Shown piece by piece: positions 1 to 11,510 of a DNA stretch of 64,000 nucleotides. The position numbers were made by a program, and so were the translations under genes. Each line of letters opens with the position of its first letter. Positions within the stretch are counted from its first letter, which is position 1. Under the pieces are notes generated by a model, which was not told the DNA's origin, did not search any database, and worked only from the letters and a program-made list of their open reading frames with translations. The stretch spans positions 124,001 through 188,000 of the forward strand of contig JAOTON010002089.1 in the NCBI GenBank assembly GCA_034440635.1, written 5' to 3'. Source of the DNA: Lepas anatifera (lineage: Eukaryota; Arthropoda; Thecostraca; Lepadidae).

Positions 1-560
1 ATGAATAAGCACCACGGTTGTCAATTTTCGAAATTTTCAAAATTTTGCCCAGAATTTTGCATTATGTGATTTTTAACTTTTATTTTTCTATTTTTTGTTA
101 ATTCATCTAGACTCTTCAAACTTGCACCCTTTTACATCAGGGAAATTTGTAGTTCACACAAAAATTTGGAAAGAAATAGCTTTAAATTTAGGGCTCTAAA
201 TTAGCTTTTAAACTTTGCACCCTAAATTTGGCATAAAACTCAAGGTCATAACTACAGGCTCGAAATATCTGAAGCTACAGCAGTTCAGGTTCTGAGTCAA
301 ATATCAACTTAAAGGCCGGTTTGTGCAGTACTGCACAAACACAGAAACAAAACAAAAACGGAAATTTAAGGGTCCTTTTTGGCCCATTCCGTGAAGGTCT
401 GCATTTCCCAAAATAACATTCAAACGCTTATATCTTCCGATCTAATTGATAAAAATTAGTTCCCATTTCAGATAATCAGAGAGAATAGCCTCCTTTATTA
501 TATATTTAGAGATAAAAACTTTCAGACTGAAACTTTTTTATTTTATAGGCAAAAATAAAA
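1..560. other. AT-rich intergenic DNA
   Basis: No gene or RNA is recognised here. The stretch is AT-rich with no long open frame. It ends at the TATAA target site of the BEL/Pao insertion. Confidence 0.6.
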
Positions 561-565
561 TATAA

Positions 566-1095
566 TGATACGGCATTCATTTGGCTTTCGCCGTTCTACT
601 GTTTGCGGGATATGTCAGGTTGGAAAGACCTAGGGAATTTCTCTAATGTATTTGACACATCTGGGTCCGCAGCAGTAGCAGTTATAATACCGTAAATGAC
701 CTGTTGAAACACAGAGGTGAACTTTGGTTAAAGTATGCCAAAAAATACACGATCGGATAGAAAAATGAAAAACACACACAAACAGACACACGACATTAGA
801 CATTATCCATTACGTTGCTGAATATAAGGCAATATATCAGAGACAGAGACACCGAGAAAGCGGTCAATAAGAGAACCATTATCTTGTATACGTACTCTTT
901 CCAGCTATGCCGGCTAACTCAGTGGGTTCTGTAGAATCTTGTACAGTAACAATCGGCACGTGAAACTGCGATGACACATTAAACTTTGTCCTGGCTTGCC
1001 CACATTAGTATTAACATTACAATCAGTCACGGACTATAGCCAAGGACATTGCCATCTGAAATAGAGAAAACATGTTGAATATGTTCGCCGTTACA
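566..1095 (-). repeat. BEL/Pao 3' LTR (element orientation)
   Basis: This 530-bp direct repeat matches 7641-8170, begins TGATACGG and ends CCGTTACA on the plus strand. It is the 3' LTR because the element lies on the minus strand. It follows the TATAA duplication immediately. Confidence 0.95.
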
Positions 1096-1556
1096 TGGCT
1101 CCCCAAATTTGTGCGTACTTACGCAGCAAATTTCTACACCAGCTACGTACCTTAAATACCCGCTCTTCTCCTGAATAAGTTAAACTTAACGATCATTAGC
1201 GAAAGCACTTGGTGTACTCTGTGACACTTTACACGGGCACTTCTAGCGTTGTTCGGTTCCACGACGCAACGAGCGAAATGATCACTCGGAAGTTCATACA
1301 CGGTCACAAAAAACAGGTATTTTGTTCTTAACTTAGTTTTGTCTTTGCATCGCAATGCACCACGCCTCTCTCACGCTTTACAATGTCTCGTTACACCCAT
1401 TGGGTCCCAAAAAAGCGTTCGTTCCCGTGTACCTTACGGAAAAACGCGGGTCACACTGCTTTTCCATTTAGGACCGTACTCTATGTATTTGGCTCTTCGT
1501 CTGGGAATCACCCGGTCAGCTCGCGATTGCGGCAAATCACATCTTCGTTGGATGCA

Positions 1557-4500
1557 TCACGCATTCATGAGATAAATCAGTTTGTGAATCGGACGTTCGT
1601 ACGTGGTACCTTTCGATTTAAGGGTAACTTTACGCACGAGTCCGTCGGAGGAGGGGTGTACGTCGATTACGCGCGCCAGCGGCCAGTGGCAGCGCGCCTC
1701 ATCCTCCTCCACGATCACGACGACGTCGCCGATCCGTAAGTTGGGTTCTCGTGCCGTCCACTTGTGTCGCCACTGCAGCGCAGGGAGTACCTCGGAGCGC
1801 CAGCGATGCCAGAACTGGTCAGCCAGCGATTGCACTTGCCGCCAGCGCCGCCGGGAGTAGATGTCTTCTTTCGCAAATCTACCAGGAGGAGGTAAAACTA
1901 CAGAAGACTTGTGGGTTAGTAGCTGCGAGGGAGTTAGAGGCTGAGGATCAGAAATCTCCGAATCCGCCATACTGAAGTACGTCAGTGGTCTGCTGTTAAC
2001 GATCGCTTCGGCCTCAGCCAAGAAGGTTTGCAGAACCTCATCATCCAGAGCTGACCTTTTCCATTGCACTTGCATTATGCCGTCCAGAGCAGTTCGCACA
2101 GAGCGAATCATACGCTCCCATACGCCGCCCATGTGGCTGGCCGTAGGAACGTTTGTCTCGAATTTCAATTCACAGTCGTACAGCAGCAATCCTTTTCTCA
2201 GCTTCTCCTGGTCCATTTCAGCGATAGCGCTCTCCCATGTGCTCTGACCGCCAATGAAGTTTGTGCCACGATCCGATCTTAGCAGCTTGACAGGGCCTCT
2301 GCGGGCCACAAAACGCCTGAACGCATTCAGAAATGAATCTGATGAGAGGGAGCTGACAGTTTCAATATGAACTGCGCGACAGTTCAGGCAGGTGAACAGC
2401 ATTCCCCACCTCTTAACCAAGCTGCGCCGCTCCTTGACATAATAGGGCCCGAACGCATCCACGGCCGAAAACGTGAATGGTGCGGCCTCCTTCAAACGAT
2501 CGACCGGAAGGTCTGCCATTTTTTGCAAGTTAGGCTTACCACGCAGCCTTTTACAAGTGAGGCACTGGAGAATGTGACGAGAAACGGCACATCTTGCCCC
2601 AGTGATCCAGTAGCCCGCACTGCGGATGCGTGCTAATGTGAGTCCTCGACCTCCATGGCCACATTCTTCGTGATAGTGGTCAATGATCAGTTTGGTTACC
2701 TGGTCTCTGCCCGGGAGAATTACCGGGTGTACCTCCTCTTCTGCCATCTCACTGTTTCTTAGCCGGCCGCCTACGCAGATCAGGCCGTCCTTGCGTAGAA
2801 ATGGGTCCAATCTGTACAGCTGGCTGCTCTTCTTCACGCTTTTACAGCGCTGGTCATGCTTCTGACCACCCGTTGCTTTGGTTTTCATTGAGATGAGACC
2901 AAATTCCTGTGAAAACGCGTCCCGTTGCACTGACTTGAGAATCTCCGTTCTCCCTTGTCGGATTTCTTTTGCAGTGAGACCCTGTCCTTCGAGTCTGTCT
3001 ATGTCTTCAGGTAGCTTACCGTCCTCCCTGTCCGGTGCACGGATTTTCTTTCCCAGTATCCGTTTATAACGCAGACACAGCGCAACCGACTTTTGAGCTC
3101 GATGCCACGTTGAAAAATATGACATCCTCTGTGCGACGCTGGGATAGTTCGTCGAGCTATGGTTTGTTCTAAGCGGACTGGACACGTCTGCATTAGCTGT
3201 ACTTTCCGATCTGCTCTCATCCATTTGAGGTTCCTTTGTAGACACGGTTTCGGTGACGAATGAGTTTGCTTTCACTTCCGGGTCCTTGTCCGATACCACA
3301 AAGTCGTGGCTCGTGTCCGGGAGGTCCACCTGAGCTGTCAAGAACGGCGGACCATGCCACCATAGAGGAGACATCATTAAATCTCCAGCCGTTGTTCCTC
3401 GAGAAGCCAAATCAGCTGGGTTGGACTTCGATTCGATGTAGCGCCACTGGTGGGGATCGGTGTGTCGACGAATTTCCTGCACTCTGTTGGCTACAAAAAC
3501 GTGGAAACGCTTAGTTTCGTTGGAGATGTAACCAAGGACTGCACTGCTGTCAGTCCAGAAGTATTCCTGGTACGCTCCTATGGACAGCTCATTCCTGAGG
3601 AAACAGCTTACCCTAACTGACATCAATGCGGCCGTTAGTTCCAGTCTGGGGATGGTAACTGCCTTCACAGGTGTTACCCTGGTCTTCGACAAGACAAGCG
3701 AGCTGCTCACATTTCCATCTTCGTAGAAAGCTCTCAGATAGGAACACTGCCCACATCCAGTGAAGCTCGCATCAGAGAAGTGATGCAGCTCAAATTTACA
3801 CACTTTTCCGAACTCTTTGGTCAGGTAGCAGCGCGGCACACTGAGATTTGAGAGCTGGGCGATATCCTCCTTCCATGCGAGCCACTCTTTCCTGGTGAGT
3901 TCAGACACCGGATCATCCCAGTCACTTTTTTCCATACAGAGACCTTTGAATAAGTTCTTGGCGACGAGTGTGCAAGGACTGATGAGCCCTTGGACGTCAT
4001 ATATCGAGCTGAGTGCGGAGAGGATTCCTCTTCTGGTCACAGGCTTATCTGGTAAGTGCACGTCTATGAGAAGGGTGTCACTCTCAGTCTCCCAGTTCAC
4101 GCCTAGCACACGTTCACAGGGCAGAGGCATGTCCTGACTCAGTGCTCTTTGCGTGCTCTGTGACAAACTGTACAACGGCAGCTGTTTCAGGACGTCACGA
4201 TCATTCGAAGCAAACTTGTGCAACTTGAATCCTCCTTTGGCGCAGAGATCTACAGAATCTTCGATCAAGCTCAGAGCCTTAGCTGAACTATCTGCAGAGG
4301 CCACTCCATCGTCGATATAGAAATTGTTCCGTACAAAGTGACTGGCGTCGCTATCTTCTCCATGCCGTTCTGCGGTCAACTTCAGCGCAAACAGTGCTAC
4401 AGCCGGAGACGATGTCGCACCGAAAAGGTGTGTGGTCATTCTGAACTCCGTTGGCTCCACCTCGATGTTGCCATCCTCCCACCACAGGTACCGCAAAAGA

Positions 4501-7496
4501 TTCCTGTGCTCGGGGTTTACGTGGACCTGATTAAACATTCCCTCAATGTCCCCCATAAAAGCCACCGGTTTCTCTCTGAAGCGGAGGAGTATGCCAAGGA
4601 GGCTGTTGTTGATGTCCGGTCCTTGGATAAGCCGGTTGTTGAGAGAGTCGCCGTTGAAGGTAGCGCTGCAGTCAAATACAATGCGCAGTTTTCCTTTCTT
4701 GGGGTGATATACCCCATGATGGGGTACATAGTTTATCTTGCCGTCTAGCTTTCCTTCGAGGTCTGGCACACGTTCTGCGTGTCCTTTCGCCACCAGGTCG
4801 CTCATGAAGCAGACATACTCGTCGCGAAACTTTTCGTCCCGCTCTAGCCTCTTCTTTAGCCAGCGAAGGCGCCCTTCAGCCAGCTCGCGATTGTTAAGGA
4901 AGCAAACGTCCTCCTGTTTTAACGGCAGTGGTGCCTCAAAATGGCCGTTGCTGAGTTGATGCATATCTGTTTCCATGGTTTTGATGAACTTTATGTCTTC
5001 TTGTGACACTGGTTTTCCGGTGCTGCTTTGGATCAGATCAGCATTGAAGATGCTTTCGATCTGATGAAGGGTTACATCCTTGGTCACAATTCTGTGGACG
5101 AAATGACACAACTTGACGCGTTGGTTGCTGACTCCGACGTACAGGCAAGTCTTGGGCGTCTGTCCACCAGTCATACCAATGATGCCCCATCCGAACAGAG
5201 TGCGCACGGCCCATGGGTCGTCTTCTCGTCCAGGAATTATCTCCCTAGGCTTGATAGCACGCGGACAGTTTAGTCCGATCAGAAGCCCAATCTCAGCTGT
5301 AGGCTGATACGGTGGCAAAGCGTCGGAGATCGACTTCAAGTGATCCCATTTTGCACATGTTTCCTTTCTGGGGATCAGGTCCCTATCAGCAGGAATTTCA
5401 TCGCGCGTGTAGACCACAGGCATGTCCAATTCTTGGTGGCCTTCGATGCTTCTGACCGTTAATCCGGATACTGCTGTGGATGGGATGGTTGCTTTTCCCG
5501 CCATTGTACTCAGCTCTAGCTGGACGTCAGTGGTTTTCAACATCAGCTCGTCACTCAGTGCATCACTTAAGAAGCTTGCATCTGACTGAGAATCAAGCAA
5601 TGCATAGGTGACGATCTCACGTTCTGGCCGGTCCTTGTGATGCAGCTTTACAGGGACGATCATGGTATGGCAGCACGGTGTGCCCTGCTCTTCCTTTGCC
5701 AGAAGTCCCGCTTGGTGTGACGTGGCCTTCACAGAGGTCTCAGTTTTGGGCGTGTGCTGACTTCCATCCTCTGACTTCCTGCTGTTGAAGTCTCTGGCCA
5801 GTCTCTCATTATGCAGCAGAGTTGGGTGGTAGCGACCACAGATTTCACAAGTTTTCTTCTTTCTGCAAACACGCCACACGTGTCCTGGTTTGAGGCAGCC
5901 ACGACAGAGGCGTTTCTCCTGAACGGTAGTGTTCCTCTGATCGAGCGTCATTGTCTTGAACTTGCTGCAAAGCTCAACTGCGTGTTTGTCGCCACACAGG
6001 ATACAAACATAGTTTGGTGTTCCCCTTTCTGTACTTGAAGCGAAGACATGAGCTTTGCCTCTTGAATACTTTGGTCCTCTCGCTTCAGCACCATCCTCAA
6101 GCTGCACGCTGACTGGGCCACATGCGACTCTGGCCTCTACGGTCATAAACTGAACAAACCTCTCAAACGAAGGATACCGTGGAGAGGGCCCATACACGCA
6201 TGCATCTACAACACGCTTCCACCTGTCCGTTATGTATCTTGGGAGTTTCTTGATGACTGTCTGAATCGTGTGAGGGTCGTCCAAGACTGTCATGCCTGCA
6301 ATGGCAGTTGATGCCATGAGACAGTGTTCAAGGTAGTCTGTGAGCTGTTGTAGACTCTTGCTGTCTCCAGGTTTTACAGTAGGCCATTCTCTGAGGCGCG
6401 TGGTGTAGCTACTTGCCATGATGTAGTCGTTGCCGTAACGATTCTTTAGTTTGCCTTTGGCTTCGGTGTAGGCATCATCCGTCCTTAGATGAAGGAAACC
6501 AACAATCGCACGGTGAGCGTCTCCAGCAGTGTATTTTCCTAGGAAATGGAGCCGCTCCACAGGATTTGAGGTCCTATGTTCCACGTAGGTCTCAAAAGCC
6601 TTTACCCAAATTGGAAACTTCTCGATGCTTCCACTGAAAACTTCTGGTTCCAGGATCGGTAGTTGGCTCCTCCTGCTCTGTTCCGCAATCACACTGGCCA
6701 TGTTTGCCAGTGCTTCCCTGGACTCTGCCGCTCCTATTGATGCACCTGTTGCCCCATCCGGTTGCTGCGCACCTCTGGGATCGTTCCTTTGTTCAGGATC
6801 GTTATTGAGCCTCAAAACAGATGTAGTTGGTTCTTGGTCAGTTTGTTGAACTCGTACCCTCACTTTGTTGTCCTCTTCCTCTTCAAATTGCACCAGTGCT
6901 TGTTTCTTGGCATCCAGCATGCTCATTTCAGTTTCGGCTTCAAGTTCTTCCAACTTCCATTTCAATTCTTGCTGTTGCCTTTCCAAGGCCAATCTCTTCT
7001 TTATGGCAGCTGCTTTGATTTCAAGTTCTGCTCTTTTTTGTGCTTCTTCCAGACGAAGCAAACTTATCTTGGAACGAACTGAGCATCCTGATTTGAGTGA
7101 ACTACATGAGCCTTCTGGTGCTGCAACTGAAGCAGCTGTTGCTCCAAGCCGCTTTTCCAAAGCAGCTTTTATCTTGTTTATTTCTATCAGTGCTTGATCA
7201 TGTGCCATCCTGTGCTGCTCTAAGCACTCTTTCGGCAGCAGCGCTCGGAGATCGCTTTCCGTTTGGACGAATGTGACGTAAGTCCGCTTCCAATGAATGT
7301 ACTCCCCTTGCAAGTCTGAAGTATCGGTATCTTCATCTAGCTTCCAGATGATATCTTCTCCCTTCTTCCTTAGTTCCTTTTCACACCTGGAGTAGTTGTT
7401 CTTCTTTGTTGTAGTCTGATACTCTTTACCCTCCTCAGTGGGTTTGAACAGTCTTCCACTCCTAGACTTTCCTCCTGTCTCAGTTAGTTCCTCCAT
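1557..7496 (-). CDS. BEL/Pao Gag-Pol polyprotein, 1979 aa, intact
   Basis: A single open frame encodes the whole polyprotein. In order it shows a charged N-terminal coiled-coil-like region; a Gag-like DUF1759 segment (about 285-430); cysteine clusters of zinc-knuckle type (about 497-560, with motif CRGCLKPGH); a retropepsin-like DUF1758 domain whose active site reads LLDSQSDAS (about 632); reverse transcriptase with catalytic YIDDG (about 1058); the A17 peptidase/RNase H region typical of Pao elements; an integrase H2C2 zinc domain (about 1608-1650); an integrase core with a D-D-E pattern (about 1672, 1745 and 1793); and a C-terminal DUF5641 domain. Domain order is diagnostic of BEL/Pao rather than Gypsy or Copia. 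No frameshift or stop interrupts it. Residue positions are estimates from DNA coordinates. Confidence 0.95.
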   Translation of the reverse strand: MEELTETGGKSRSGRLFKPTEEGKEYQTTTKKNNYSRCEKELRKKGEDIIWKLDEDTDTSDLQGEYIHWKRTYVTFVQTESDLRALLPKECLEQHRMAHDQALIEINKIKAALEKRLGATAASVAAPEGSCSSLKSGCSVRSKISLLRLEEAQKRAELEIKAAAIKKRLALERQQQELKWKLEELEAETEMSMLDAKKQALVQFEEEEDNKVRVRVQQTDQEPTTSVLRLNNDPEQRNDPRGAQQPDGATGASIGAAESREALANMASVIAEQSRRSQLPILEPEVFSGSIEKFPIWVKAFETYVEHRTSNPVERLHFLGKYTAGDAHRAIVGFLHLRTDDAYTEAKGKLKNRYGNDYIMASSYTTRLREWPTVKPGDSKSLQQLTDYLEHCLMASTAIAGMTVLDDPHTIQTVIKKLPRYITDRWKRVVDACVYGPSPRYPSFERFVQFMTVEARVACGPVSVQLEDGAEARGPKYSRGKAHVFASSTERGTPNYVCILCGDKHAVELCSKFKTMTLDQRNTTVQEKRLCRGCLKPGHVWRVCRKKKTCEICGRYHPTLLHNERLARDFNSRKSEDGSQHTPKTETSVKATSHQAGLLAKEEQGTPCCHTMIVPVKLHHKDRPEREIVTYALLDSQSDASFLSDALSDELMLKTTDVQLELSTMAGKATIPSTAVSGLTVRSIEGHQELDMPVVYTRDEIPADRDLIPRKETCAKWDHLKSISDALPPYQPTAEIGLLIGLNCPRAIKPREIIPGREDDPWAVRTLFGWGIIGMTGGQTPKTCLYVGVSNQRVKLCHFVHRIVTKDVTLHQIESIFNADLIQSSTGKPVSQEDIKFIKTMETDMHQLSNGHFEAPLPLKQEDVCFLNNRELAEGRLRWLKKRLERDEKFRDEYVCFMSDLVAKGHAERVPDLEGKLDGKINYVPHHGVYHPKKGKLRIVFDCSATFNGDSLNNRLIQGPDINNSLLGILLRFREKPVAFMGDIEGMFNQVHVNPEHRNLLRYLWWEDGNIEVEPTEFRMTTHLFGATSSPAVALFALKLTAERHGEDSDASHFVRNNFYIDDGVASADSSAKALSLIEDSVDLCAKGGFKLHKFASNDRDVLKQLPLYSLSQSTQRALSQDMPLPCERVLGVNWETESDTLLIDVHLPDKPVTRRGILSALSSIYDVQGLISPCTLVAKNLFKGLCMEKSDWDDPVSELTRKEWLAWKEDIAQLSNLSVPRCYLTKEFGKVCKFELHHFSDASFTGCGQCSYLRAFYEDGNVSSSLVLSKTRVTPVKAVTIPRLELTAALMSVRVSCFLRNELSIGAYQEYFWTDSSAVLGYISNETKRFHVFVANRVQEIRRHTDPHQWRYIESKSNPADLASRGTTAGDLMMSPLWWHGPPFLTAQVDLPDTSHDFVVSDKDPEVKANSFVTETVSTKEPQMDESRSESTANADVSSPLRTNHSSTNYPSVAQRMSYFSTWHRAQKSVALCLRYKRILGKKIRAPDREDGKLPEDIDRLEGQGLTAKEIRQGRTEILKSVQRDAFSQEFGLISMKTKATGGQKHDQRCKSVKKSSQLYRLDPFLRKDGLICVGGRLRNSEMAEEEVHPVILPGRDQVTKLIIDHYHEECGHGGRGLTLARIRSAGYWITGARCAVSRHILQCLTCKRLRGKPNLQKMADLPVDRLKEAAPFTFSAVDAFGPYYVKERRSLVKRWGMLFTCLNCRAVHIETVSSLSSDSFLNAFRRFVARRGPVKLLRSDRGTNFIGGQSTWESAIAEMDQEKLRKGLLLYDCELKFETNVPTASHMGGVWERMIRSVRTALDGIMQVQWKRSALDDEVLQTFLAEAEAIVNSRPLTYFSMADSEISDPQPLTPSQLLTHKSSVVLPPPGRFAKEDIYSRRRWRQVQSLADQFWHRWRSEVLPALQWRHKWTAREPNLRIGDVVVIVEEDEARCHWPLARVIDVHPSSDGLVRKVTLKSKGTTYERPIHKLIYLMNA

Positions 7497-7640
7497 TGTT
7501 TAATTACCTGTGTTTCAGTTAGTGATAGGGGACAATACGCTTCTAAACTCTAACTACAGACATTGGGTACACTTGGGTCAAAGCATGATTCTACGATACC
7601 ATTCAGGGTGTTAGCAGCCAGCTACAGGAGAGTCATTTAC

Positions 7641-8170
7641 TGATACGGCATTCATTTGGCTTTCGCCGTTCTACTGTTTGCGGGATATGTCAGGTTGGAA
7701 AGACCTAGGGAATTTCTCTAATGTATTTGACACATCTGGGTCCGCAGCAGTAGCAGTTATAATACCGTAAATGACCTGTTGAAACACAGAGGTGAACTTT
7801 GGTTAAAGTATGCCAAAAAATACACGATCGGATAGAAAAATGAAAAACACACACAAACAGACACACGACATTAGACATTATCCATTACGTTGCTGAATAT
7901 AAGGCAATATATCAGAGACAGAGACACCGAGAAAGCGGTCAATAAGAGAACCATTATCTTGTATACGTACTCTTTCCAGCTATGCCGGCTAACTCAGTGG
8001 GTTCTGTAGAATCTTGTACAGTAACAATCGGCACGTGAAACTGCGATGACACATTAAACTTTGTCCTGGCTTGCCCACATTAGTATTAACATTACAATCA
8101 GTCACGGACTATAGCCAAGGACATTGCCATCTGAAATAGAGAAAACATGTTGAATATGTTCGCCGTTACA
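7641..8170 (-). repeat. BEL/Pao 5' LTR (element orientation)
   Basis: This 530-bp direct repeat matches 566-1095 and is followed by TATAA at 8171-8175. As the upstream LTR of the minus-strand element it should carry the promoter. The ORF start lies about 145 bp inside the element. Confidence 0.95.
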
Positions 8171-8175
8171 TATAA

Positions 8176-8710
8176 GTTTTTAAAATTTTTATTCTCAGCC
8201 CCTGGTTTCCAGACCATGATAGCTACGGTATTGGACTTAACACGGCTGGATAGAAAACTTCGTTGCCGTCATTTTTCTCACTCATACCCCCCACTTATCT
8301 CTTACGGCTTCCGCGCTATAAGCCGTAAAGTACATTTCAAAGTGGTAATTCTATCAGTTCATTTTTGCTTCACACCGGGGTTTAGGGTGGTTAGAGTCAT
8401 TGGAGGGGAAATGAAATTTTGCATGCAGCTAGGTAAGAGACATATGTCGACATTCCATCTGCATACATATCAATGAAACACCAAGTTACCTTTACAAACA
8501 TGCCGTTTCTCCACGCAACGTTGTAGCAAATCACCACGCGTCACCCCTGCGTCCACGCCGCGGCAACGCCGGCGATCGGCGCGGCCGTTTCTGTTTATTT
8601 ATGGTCTGGTAAAAAGTACCCATTACTACCCATAATGCATCACAAGTAATTAGAGTACCGTAAAAGTCCGAGTTTACAATAAGAGTATTATGTTTCTGTT
8701 TTTGGACCAT
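8176..8710. other. Intergenic DNA, no gene seen
   Basis: The stretch between the retrotransposon and the inverted-repeat element has one 109-codon open frame (8147-8476). That frame overlaps the LTR end and resembles nothing known. No other feature is recognised. Confidence 0.5.
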
Positions 8711-8711
8711 G

Positions 8712-9121
8712 GGTGGATCCAGGGAATAAGTAGGCTAGGTGCCCCCCTCACCCTTCTCCCCCATCCCCCCTCCCCCAACCCCCAATCGACCATCGGCGCC
8801 CTCTGAAATTGTAAAGACACGCCTCTCAAGGTCGATGACGCTCCCTGAAATGTCGCTTCCCATACGCGGATCCAGGATTGCCTATCGGGAGCGAGGTGGA
8901 AGGGGAAATTTCCTGGTGGGCGCTATCTACACCAGGGACGCCACTTTTGCCCGGAAACCTATCAAGTAGGCGCTAAAACCTATCAGTAGACCCCGATACC
9001 TGCATCTCGGGGAAAACGACATTTCAGGGGGTGCCATCGAACAGGGGTTTCCGGGACAATTTCAGGGGGTGCTAAGATTCTATGGAGGGCACCTGTCCCC
9101 TTTCCCCCTTGGATCCGCCTA
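8712..9121. mobile_element. Inverted-repeat element, BamHI-core family, copy 1
   Basis: The stretch opens with GTGGATCCAGGG and closes with TTGGATCCGCCTATG, the inverse of CATAGGCGGATCCA. A further internal end (CATACGCGGATCCAGG) lies at about 8869, so it may be two nested copies. The interior is C-rich, with repeated 'CTGAAATGTCGC' and 'TTTCAGGGGGTGC' blocks. A related copy lies at 61497-61768. It is non-coding and probably a non-autonomous DNA element. Exact ends and target duplication are not resolved. Confidence 0.5.
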
Positions 9122-9180
9122 TGTCGTTTCGGGGGGGGGAGGGGGGCACGGAGGTGGGGTCGTTACGGGTGTGGGGGTAA

Positions 9181-11510
9181 GGAGCTCGAGCATAAGCGGA
9201 TCCAGGACATCAGCATGGGGGTAGGGGCTAAAGAGTTCGAGCATAGGCAGACCCAGGACATCAGTACGAGGGTGGGGCTAGGGAGTTAGAGCATAGGCGG
9301 ATCCAGGACATCGGTACGAGGGTCGGGCTAGGGAGTTAGAGCATAGGCGGATCCAGGACATCGGTACGAGGGTCGGGCTAGGGAGTTAGAGCATATGCGG
9401 ATCTAGGACATTAGTACGGGGATGGGGCTAAGCAGCTGAGCATTAGCAGATTTAGGACATCAGTACGGGGTGAGACTCGGGAGTTCCAGCATAGGCGGAT
9501 CCAGGACATCAGTAGGGGGTAGGGGCTAAAGAGTTCGAGCATAGGCAGACCCAGGACATCAGTACGAGGGTGGGGCTAGGGAGTTAGAGCATAGGCGGAT
9601 CCAGGACATCGGTACGAGGGTCGGGCTAGGGAGTTAGAGCATAGGCGGATCCAGGACATCGGTACGAGGGTCGGGCTAGGGAGTTAGAGCATAGGCGGAT
9701 CTAGGACATTAGTACGGGGATGGGGCTAAGCAGCTGAGCATTAGCAGATTTAGGACATCAGTACGGGGTGAGACTCGGGAGTTCCAGCATAGGCGGATCC
9801 AGGACATCAGTAGGGGGTAGGGGCTACGGAGTTCGAGCATAGGCGGATCCAGGATATTAGTACGGGGATGGGGCTAAGGAGATCGAGCATAGGCGGATCT
9901 AGGACATCTGTACGGGGGTGGAGATAAGGAGCTCGAGCATAGGCTGATCCAGGACATCAGTATAGGTGTGGGGCTAAGGAGCTCGAGCAGAGGCGGATTT
10001 AAGACATCAGTACGGCGGTGGGGCTAAACGGCTTGAGTATAGGCGGATCAAGGACATCAGTACGGGGGTGAGGCTAAGGAGCTCGAGCATAAGCGGATCC
10101 AGGACATCAGTAAGAAGGTGGAGTAAGGAGCTCGAGCATAGGCGGATCCAGGACATCAGTAGGGGGTACGGGCTAAGGAGTTCGAGCATAGGCGGATCCA
10201 GGACATCAGTACGGAGGTGGGGCTAAAAAGATCGAGCACAGGCGGATCCAGGACATCAGTACGGGGGTGGGGCTAAGGAGCTCCAGCAAAGGCGGATCCA
10301 GGCCTCAGTACGGGGGGTGGGGCTAAGGAGCTCGAGCATAGGCGGATCTAAGACATCAGTACGGTCGTGGGGCTCGGGCGTTCCAGCATAGGCGGATCCA
10401 GGACAAAAGTAGGGAGGTAGGGGCTAAGGAGTTCGAGTAGAGGCGAATCCAGGGCAGTACGGAGGTAGGGCTACGGAGTTCGAGCATAGGCAGATCCAGG
10501 ACATCAGTTCGGGGGAGGGGCTAAGGAGCTCGAGCATAGGCGGATCCAGGACATCAGTGCAGGGGTGTGGCTCCGGAGCTCGAGTAAAGGCGGATCCAGG
10601 GCATCAGTACGGGGGGTGGGGCTAAGGAGATCGAGCATAGGTGGATCCAGGACATCTGTACGGGGGTGGGGCTAAAGAGCTGGAGCATAGGCGGATCCAG
10701 GACATCAGTATGGGTGTGGGGCTAAGGAGCTCGAGCAGAGGAGGATCCAGGGCATCAGTACGGGGGTGGGACTAAGGGGTTCAAGTATAGGCGGATAAAG
10801 GACATCAGTACAGAGGTGGGGCTCAGGAGCTCAAGCATAAGCGGATCCAGGACATCAGCACAGGGGTAGGGGCTAAGGAGTTTGAGCATAGGCGGATCCA
10901 GCATATCGGTACGGGGATTGGGCTAAAGAGATCCAGCATAGGCGGATCCAGGACATCTGTACGGAGGTGGGGCTAAGGAGCTCGAGCATAGGCGGATCCA
11001 GGATATCAGTATGGGTGTCGGGCTAAGGAGCTCGAGCAGAGGCGGATCCAGAACGTCAGTACGGGGCTGGGGTAAGAGGCTCGAGTATAGGCGGATCAAA
11101 GACATCAGTACGGGGGTGGGGCTAAGGAGCTCGAGCATAAGCGGATCCAGGACATCAAGGAGCTAAAGAGTTAAAACAGGGAGGGGCTAAAGTGTTAAAA
11201 AATAAGCGTTTCCAGGACATCAGTACGGGAGTGGGGCTAAGGAGCTCGAGCATAAGCGGGTTCAGGACATCAGTACCTAGGTGGGGCTCGGGAGCTCAAG
11301 CATAGGCGGATCCAGGACATCAGTAGGGGTAGTGGCTAAGGAGTTCAAGCATAGGCGGATCCAGGGCAGTATAGAGGTGGGGCTACTGAGTTCGAGCATA
11401 GGCAGATCCAGGACATATGTAAGGGGGTGGGGTAAGGAGCTCGAACATAGGCGGATCCAGGACATCAGTTCGGTGGTGGGGCTGAGGTCTCGAGCTGGGG
11501 CATAATTCGG
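9181..11510. repeat. 50-bp tandem satellite, about 45 copies
   Basis: A monomer of about 50 bp with consensus core AGCATAGGCGGATCCAGGA, followed by CATCAGTACGGGGGTGGGGCTAAGGAGCTCG-like sequence, repeats throughout with point changes and small indels. For example, phase points at 9971 and 10021 are exactly 50 bp apart. The first 600 bp has higher-order structure: six-monomer blocks of 298 bp starting at 9241 and 9539. Short antisense and sense ORFs in the array are by-products of its periodicity. Confidence 0.93.

Larger units (their letters stand above)
561..8175 (-). mobile_element. Complete BEL/Pao LTR retrotransposon with target duplication
   Basis: The two LTRs (566-1095 and 7641-8170) are each 530 bp and look identical by eye. 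Each starts TG and ends CA on the plus strand. Both sides are flanked by the 5-bp duplication TATAA (561-565 and 8171-8175). The internal region carries one uninterrupted pol-type ORF on the minus strand. In element orientation a short purine-rich tract (about 1096-1108) precedes the 3' LTR. A TGG-beginning primer-binding candidate lies about 20 nt inside the 5' LTR, near 7603-7620, but the tRNA was not identified. No env-like ORF is seen. Identical LTRs plus an intact ORF mean a very recent insertion that may still be competent. Confidence 0.96.

Noticed and set aside
8147..8476. 109-codon ORF spanning the LTR end
   Set aside because: It crosses a recent insertion boundary, so it cannot be an old gene; no motif.
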